Shown here: positions 22,498-24,311 of the stretch, one piece after another
Layout: each line of letters starts with the position of its first letter
Position numbering within the stretch: position 1 is the first letter of the stretch
Source: an uncultured Oscillospiraceae bacterium
GTDB taxonomy: Bacteria > Bacillota > Clostridia > Oscillospirales > Ruminococcaceae
DNA length: 24,311 bases
NCBI GenBank assembly: GCA_934463345.1
Contig: CAKSJL010000019.1
Span: forward strand, 1-24,311
Reading direction: 5' to 3'
The notes under the pieces: model-generated
Databases searched by the model: none
What the model was told of the DNA's origin: nothing
What the model saw: the letters and a program-made list of their open reading frames with translations, nothing else
Program-made: the position numbers and the translations under genes

Positions 22498-22920
22498 TCA
22501 GCCCTCCTCATACATAGCGCAGTTGTTCGGAGTTTCATAAACGGTTACATTATGAGGTCTGTAGCCACGCTCTTTTATAATCATGAAAAAATGTCTTGCA
22601 AGGTTTTCAGCCGTCGGACGGAACGGAAGCTCGACCAGCCTGAATCCGTCACGCTTTAAGCATTCCATGGTATCCTGCTTTAAGGTGTTTTTTTCGTAGA
22701 TAAGAGAATGGTCATAGTGATCGGCGATAACGGAAAGCGCTCTTTTCAGGTCGGAAAAATCCATTATCATACCCTTCTGGCTGCCATTGCGCTGTAAAAA
22801 AGCATTTTTCACAGTGACTTCGACCTTCCAGCGATGTCCGTGGATGTTGCTGCATTTTCCCTCATAGCCGTAAAGAAAATGTGCACTGTCAAATGCAAAT
22901 TCTGTTTTGATAAAATACAT
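22498..22920 (-). CDS. queD: 6-carboxy-5,6,7,8-tetrahydropterin synthase
   Basis: A 140-residue QueD, converting dihydroneopterin triphosphate to 6-carboxytetrahydropterin. Zinc ligands His14 (FDSAHFL), His27 and His29 (IHGHRW) and catalytic Cys23 (GKCSNIHGH) are present; MIMDFSDLK, DHSLI and PTAENLA are further family blocks, and YETPNN carries the substrate Glu. ATG 22920 follows CTGGAGG by 8 nt. It is the first gene of the operon and is preceded by a riboswitch-type leader. Confidence 0.95.
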   Translation of the reverse strand: MYFIKTEFAFDSAHFLYGYEGKCSNIHGHRWKVEVTVKNAFLQRNGSQKGMIMDFSDLKRALSVIADHYDHSLIYEKNTLKQDTMECLKRDGFRLVELPFRPTAENLARHFFMIIKERGYRPHNVTVYETPNNCAMYEEG

Positions 22921-22951
22921 GTAAGATGCCTCCAGATCAAGAAATTATTTC

Positions 22952-22980
22952 TAAGGCAATAATTATGCGGTGTTGCCTTA
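22952..22980. repeat. Family B copy inside the que operon leader (palindromic)
   Basis: ATAATTATGCGGTGTTGCC (22959-22977) matches the - orientation of family B with one change. It is part of a small palindrome, TAAGGCAA (22952-22959)/TTGCCTTA (22973-22980). It lies in the transcribed leader between the riboswitch terminator and the queD ribosome binding site. Confidence 0.55.
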
Positions 22981-23000
22981 TATATTTTTTAGTAAATAAC

Positions 23001-23031
23001 AAAAAAGAGCATAGAAATGACATCTATACCC
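23001..23031 (-). terminator. Regulated intrinsic terminator in the que leader
   Basis: On the - strand, GGGTATAG (23031-23024) pairs with CTATGCTC (23014-23007) with two G-U pairs and a 9-nt loop, followed by six T residues (23006-23001). Its 5' arm overlaps TAGATGTC, which can instead pair with GACATCTA upstream, so the terminator is one of two mutually exclusive folds. Confidence 0.75.
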
Positions 23032-23130
23032 TTGATTTCATAATTCAAAGTCAGAAATCCGTTTAAAAAAGTTGATTTCTGTTAGATGTCCTGGTTTTGT
23101 TTAACGACAGGATGGCACAAACGAACTGTC
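23032..23130 (-). promoter_or_regulatory. PreQ1-I riboswitch of the que operon (aptamer plus antiterminator)
   Basis: On the - strand the leader reads GACAG (23130-23126), a 15-nt loop TTCGTTTGTGCCATC ending in C, CTGTC (23110-23106), then the A-rich tail GTTAAACAAAACCAGG (23105-23090). This layout, a short stem, a loop ending in C, then an A-rich tail that returns to the loop, is that of the preQ1 class I pseudoknot. The tail resembles that of the Thermoanaerobacter aptamer as I recall it. After it, GACATCTA (23090-23083) can pair with TAGATGTC (23026-23019), enclosing two hairpins (AGAAATC/GATTTCT and CTTTGA/TCAAGG). That fold is an antiterminator, excluding the terminator at 23031-23001. 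Binding of preQ1 would lock the tail and favour termination. Position upstream of the complete preQ1 gene set supports this. Confidence 0.75.
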
Positions 23131-23141
23131 TGATTGCTATA

Positions 23142-23170
23142 ATTATAGCATTTTTCCGCAGCGGTGTCAA
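23142..23170 (-). promoter_or_regulatory. Sigma-A promoter for the que operon
   Basis: On the - strand, TTGACA (23170-23165) and TATAAT (23147-23142) are 17 nt apart with TGC before the -10. Transcription would start near 23135, immediately before the riboswitch stem. Confidence 0.9.
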
Positions 23171-23174
23171 ATTG

Positions 23175-23192
23175 AGAACCCATCTTCACAAG
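23175..23192 (+). repeat. Family A single copy between divergent promoters
   Basis: AGAACCCATCTTCACAAG differs by one base from the repeat arm at 5676-5693. It lies exactly between the -35 of the que promoter and the -35 of the lipoprotein promoter. No inverted partner is found close by, so it is a solo end or a remnant. Confidence 0.65.
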
Positions 23193-23200
23193 TATCAAGG

Positions 23201-23230
23201 TTGACTTGAATGTATAAAAAGTGATATAAT
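23201..23230 (+). promoter_or_regulatory. Sigma-A promoter with extended -10 for the 23343 lipoprotein
   Basis: TTGACT (23201-23206) and TATAAT (23225-23230) are 18 nt apart, with TGA before the -10. The leader of about 105 nt contains the tight hairpin TGCCGC-tt-GCGGTA (about 23287-23300) and a 6-codon open frame from ATG 23260, neither of known function. Confidence 0.8.
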
Positions 23231-23342
23231 GTACTGGTGAAATATTGAGGATAACGGCATGGAAAAATCATGCTTTTGAGAATTATGCCGCTTGCGGTAT
23301 TTTGTACGGTGATGATATTTCGGCGGCAGAACGGAGATTAAT

Positions 23343-24227
23343 ATGAATTTAAAAAGAATAGCAGCGCTTCTTCTTGCTGTAACAGCGGCAGCGTCACTTT
23401 ATGGTTGCGGAGATAAAAACAAGGATTCACAGTCTGAGTCAGAAAGCAGTACTGTTTCATTGGCTGAATCTCAGGACAGCGCTGAAAATGAAGAAACCGA
23501 GTTTCAGCCGTCTGCGGAATCAACGGAAAATACGTCTGATACTGAAGGCATAGGTAAAGGTACAAAATTTTACGGACATATGGTTGACGGAAGAAAACTT
23601 ACCGGATTCAGTATGTATACACCATATGGAATGAATAATCATAATGGTAACGTTCTTGACGATCACAGCGCTATTGTTTTGTCTTCGATTCCGACAGCAA
23701 GCGATTCGGTTATGGTAATGGCTGACGACGGAAGCAATATCAATATATTTGCTGCAAAGGGTGAGGACGCCAGTGAATTCAAGAAGCTTAAACAGAAAGA
23801 CGTAGAAGAAACCTTTTTAAGCACTGTTGACGGCGTTTTTGACAAATGCGAGATATCATCCTTTGAACAGGGAGAGTATGACGGTTATCCAGGAATTAAA
23901 ATGATTGTCAATTCCGAGATGAACGGACTCAGCTTTAAGCAGACAATTTATATGATAGACGCTGTTGACGATGACAGCAACGGATTTGCATACACCATAA
24001 CATATACAGATATGACAGGAGAGTATGATGTTGCTGTAAATAATTCTATAGAATCCCTTAATTTTGATGCTCCGGAAGAGCTTGCGAAGCAGGAAGCGGA
24101 TCCGGATAAGCTTGCAGAAATTCAGAAGAAGGAAGCCGAAGAAAAGGCTTCAAAGTTAACGCCGGGACGCAAGGCTGTAGTTACCGGACTGAATAAGGGA
24201 AGTCTCAGGAAAACAGAGATAAACTGA
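23343..24227 (+). CDS. Exported lipoprotein, unknown function
   Basis: A 294-residue lipoprotein with no recognised family. The signal is MNLKRIAALLLAVTAAASLYGC, with lipobox LYGC and lipidated Cys22. A Ser/Glu-rich linker covers about 25-70. A domain of about 190 residues follows, with FYGHMVDGRKLTGFSMYTPY, IVLSSIP, VMVMADDG, YDGYPGIKMIVNSE and FAYTITYTDMTGEYD; such a mixed strand pattern fits a small extracytoplasmic binding-type domain. The last 50 residues are Lys/Glu-rich and probably helical (DPDKLAEIQKKEAEEKASK). ATG 23343 follows an ACGGAG site. It has its own promoter, divergent from the que operon. No terminator is visible before the repeat at 24238. Confidence 0.82.
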   Translation: MNLKRIAALLLAVTAAASLYGCGDKNKDSQSESESSTVSLAESQDSAENEETEFQPSAESTENTSDTEGIGKGTKFYGHMVDGRKLTGFSMYTPYGMNNHNGNVLDDHSAIVLSSIPTASDSVMVMADDGSNINIFAAKGEDASEFKKLKQKDVEETFLSTVDGVFDKCEISSFEQGEYDGYPGIKMIVNSEMNGLSFKQTIYMIDAVDDDSNGFAYTITYTDMTGEYDVAVNNSIESLNFDAPEELAKQEADPDKLAEIQKKEAEEKASKLTPGRKAVVTGLNKGSLRKTEIN

Positions 24228-24237
24228 AAAATATTTA

Positions 24238-24311
24238 AGAACCTGTCTTCACAAGCGTATGCGCACATCTTTCCAGCAAATTTTTTCGCATACTGCGTTA
24301 AAAATGCTTGC
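24238..24311 (+). mobile_element. End of a family A element, cut by the window edge
   Basis: AGAACCTGTCTTCACAAG (24238-24255) and the following CGTATGCG match the start of the element at 5676. From there the sequence differs (CACATCTTTCCAGC...). GTATGCG (24257-24263) can pair with CGCATAC (24287-24293). The element continues past the window end. Whether it is a full insertion sequence with a transposase or another MITE cannot be seen here. Confidence 0.55.

Noticed and set aside
23032..23090. THF or TPP riboswitch reading of the three-way junction before queD
   Set aside because: The conserved core sequences of those classes (such as CTGAGA for TPP) are absent; the junction is better explained as the antiterminator of the upstream preQ1 aptamer.
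23260..23280. Short leader peptide (ATGGAAAAATCATGCTTTTGA) before the 23343 lipoprotein
   Set aside because: It has only six codons, a weak ribosome binding site, and no attenuator or repeated codons to suggest a role.
1..24311. CRISPR array, prophage, toxin-antitoxin or other defence system
   Set aside because: No regularly spaced direct repeats, integrase, phage structural gene or recognisable defence domain is present anywhere in the window.

Overview
The window looks like a chromosomal segment from a low-to-moderate GC Gram-positive Clostridia member, most likely a Ruminococcus-type gut or rumen cellulose degrader. The evidence is an exported GH5 cellulase ending in a type I dockerin, strong sigma-A-type promoters with AGGAGG-type ribosome binding sites, frequent TTG/GTG starts, DUF4358-type lipoproteins, and a 5S rRNA plus tRNA-Lys at the left edge (the end of an rRNA operon). 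The genus is inference; no species can be named from the sequence alone. I found no phage, CRISPR array or obvious defence system. Most of the window is housekeeping metabolism, and the interest lies in its RNA leaders, small repeats and a few unusual proteins.

Left part (1-5676, + strand): end of 5S rRNA, tRNA-Lys(CTT) and its terminator; two small tandem membrane proteins that look like paralogues, the first with no good ATG start; a flavin-reductase-like protein; the GH5-dockerin cellulase with its own strong promoter; purA with an extended -10 promoter and a structured leader; and tsaD. The tsaD stop codon touches a perfect 18-bp inverted repeat.

Middle (5677-10628, + strand): one promoter (TTGACA-17-TATACT), a small MITE-like element inserted in the leader, then a probable operon: small membrane protein, D-2-hydroxyacid dehydrogenase, proB, proA (glutamate to glutamate-5-semialdehyde for proline), and an acidic single-pass membrane protein. 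It ends at a bidirectional terminator. On the - strand (10727-14005) lie three exported or anchored proteins: an SGNH/GDSL hydrolase, a DUF4358-like lipoprotein and an orphan oligopeptide-type substrate-binding lipoprotein.

Right part: asnB (+), divergent from the SGNH gene and with a leader able to mask its own ribosome binding site; an HD-domain phosphohydrolase; a PyrB carrying a PyrI-like zinc domain at its C-terminus; and a corrinoid adenosyltransferase. A bidirectional terminator separates these from acetate kinase (-). A five-gene operon on the - strand (queD-queE-folE-queC-queF) makes preQ1 from GTP. It is preceded by a sigma-A promoter and what I read as a preQ1-I riboswitch with an intrinsic terminator, so the product probably feeds back on its own operon. 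A divergent promoter drives a lipoprotein (+), and the window ends inside another copy of the repeat found after tsaD.

Two short dispersed repeat families stand out: A (AGAACCYRTCTTCACAAG) and B (GGCAATACCGCATAATTAT). They lie in intergenic or leader positions throughout the window.
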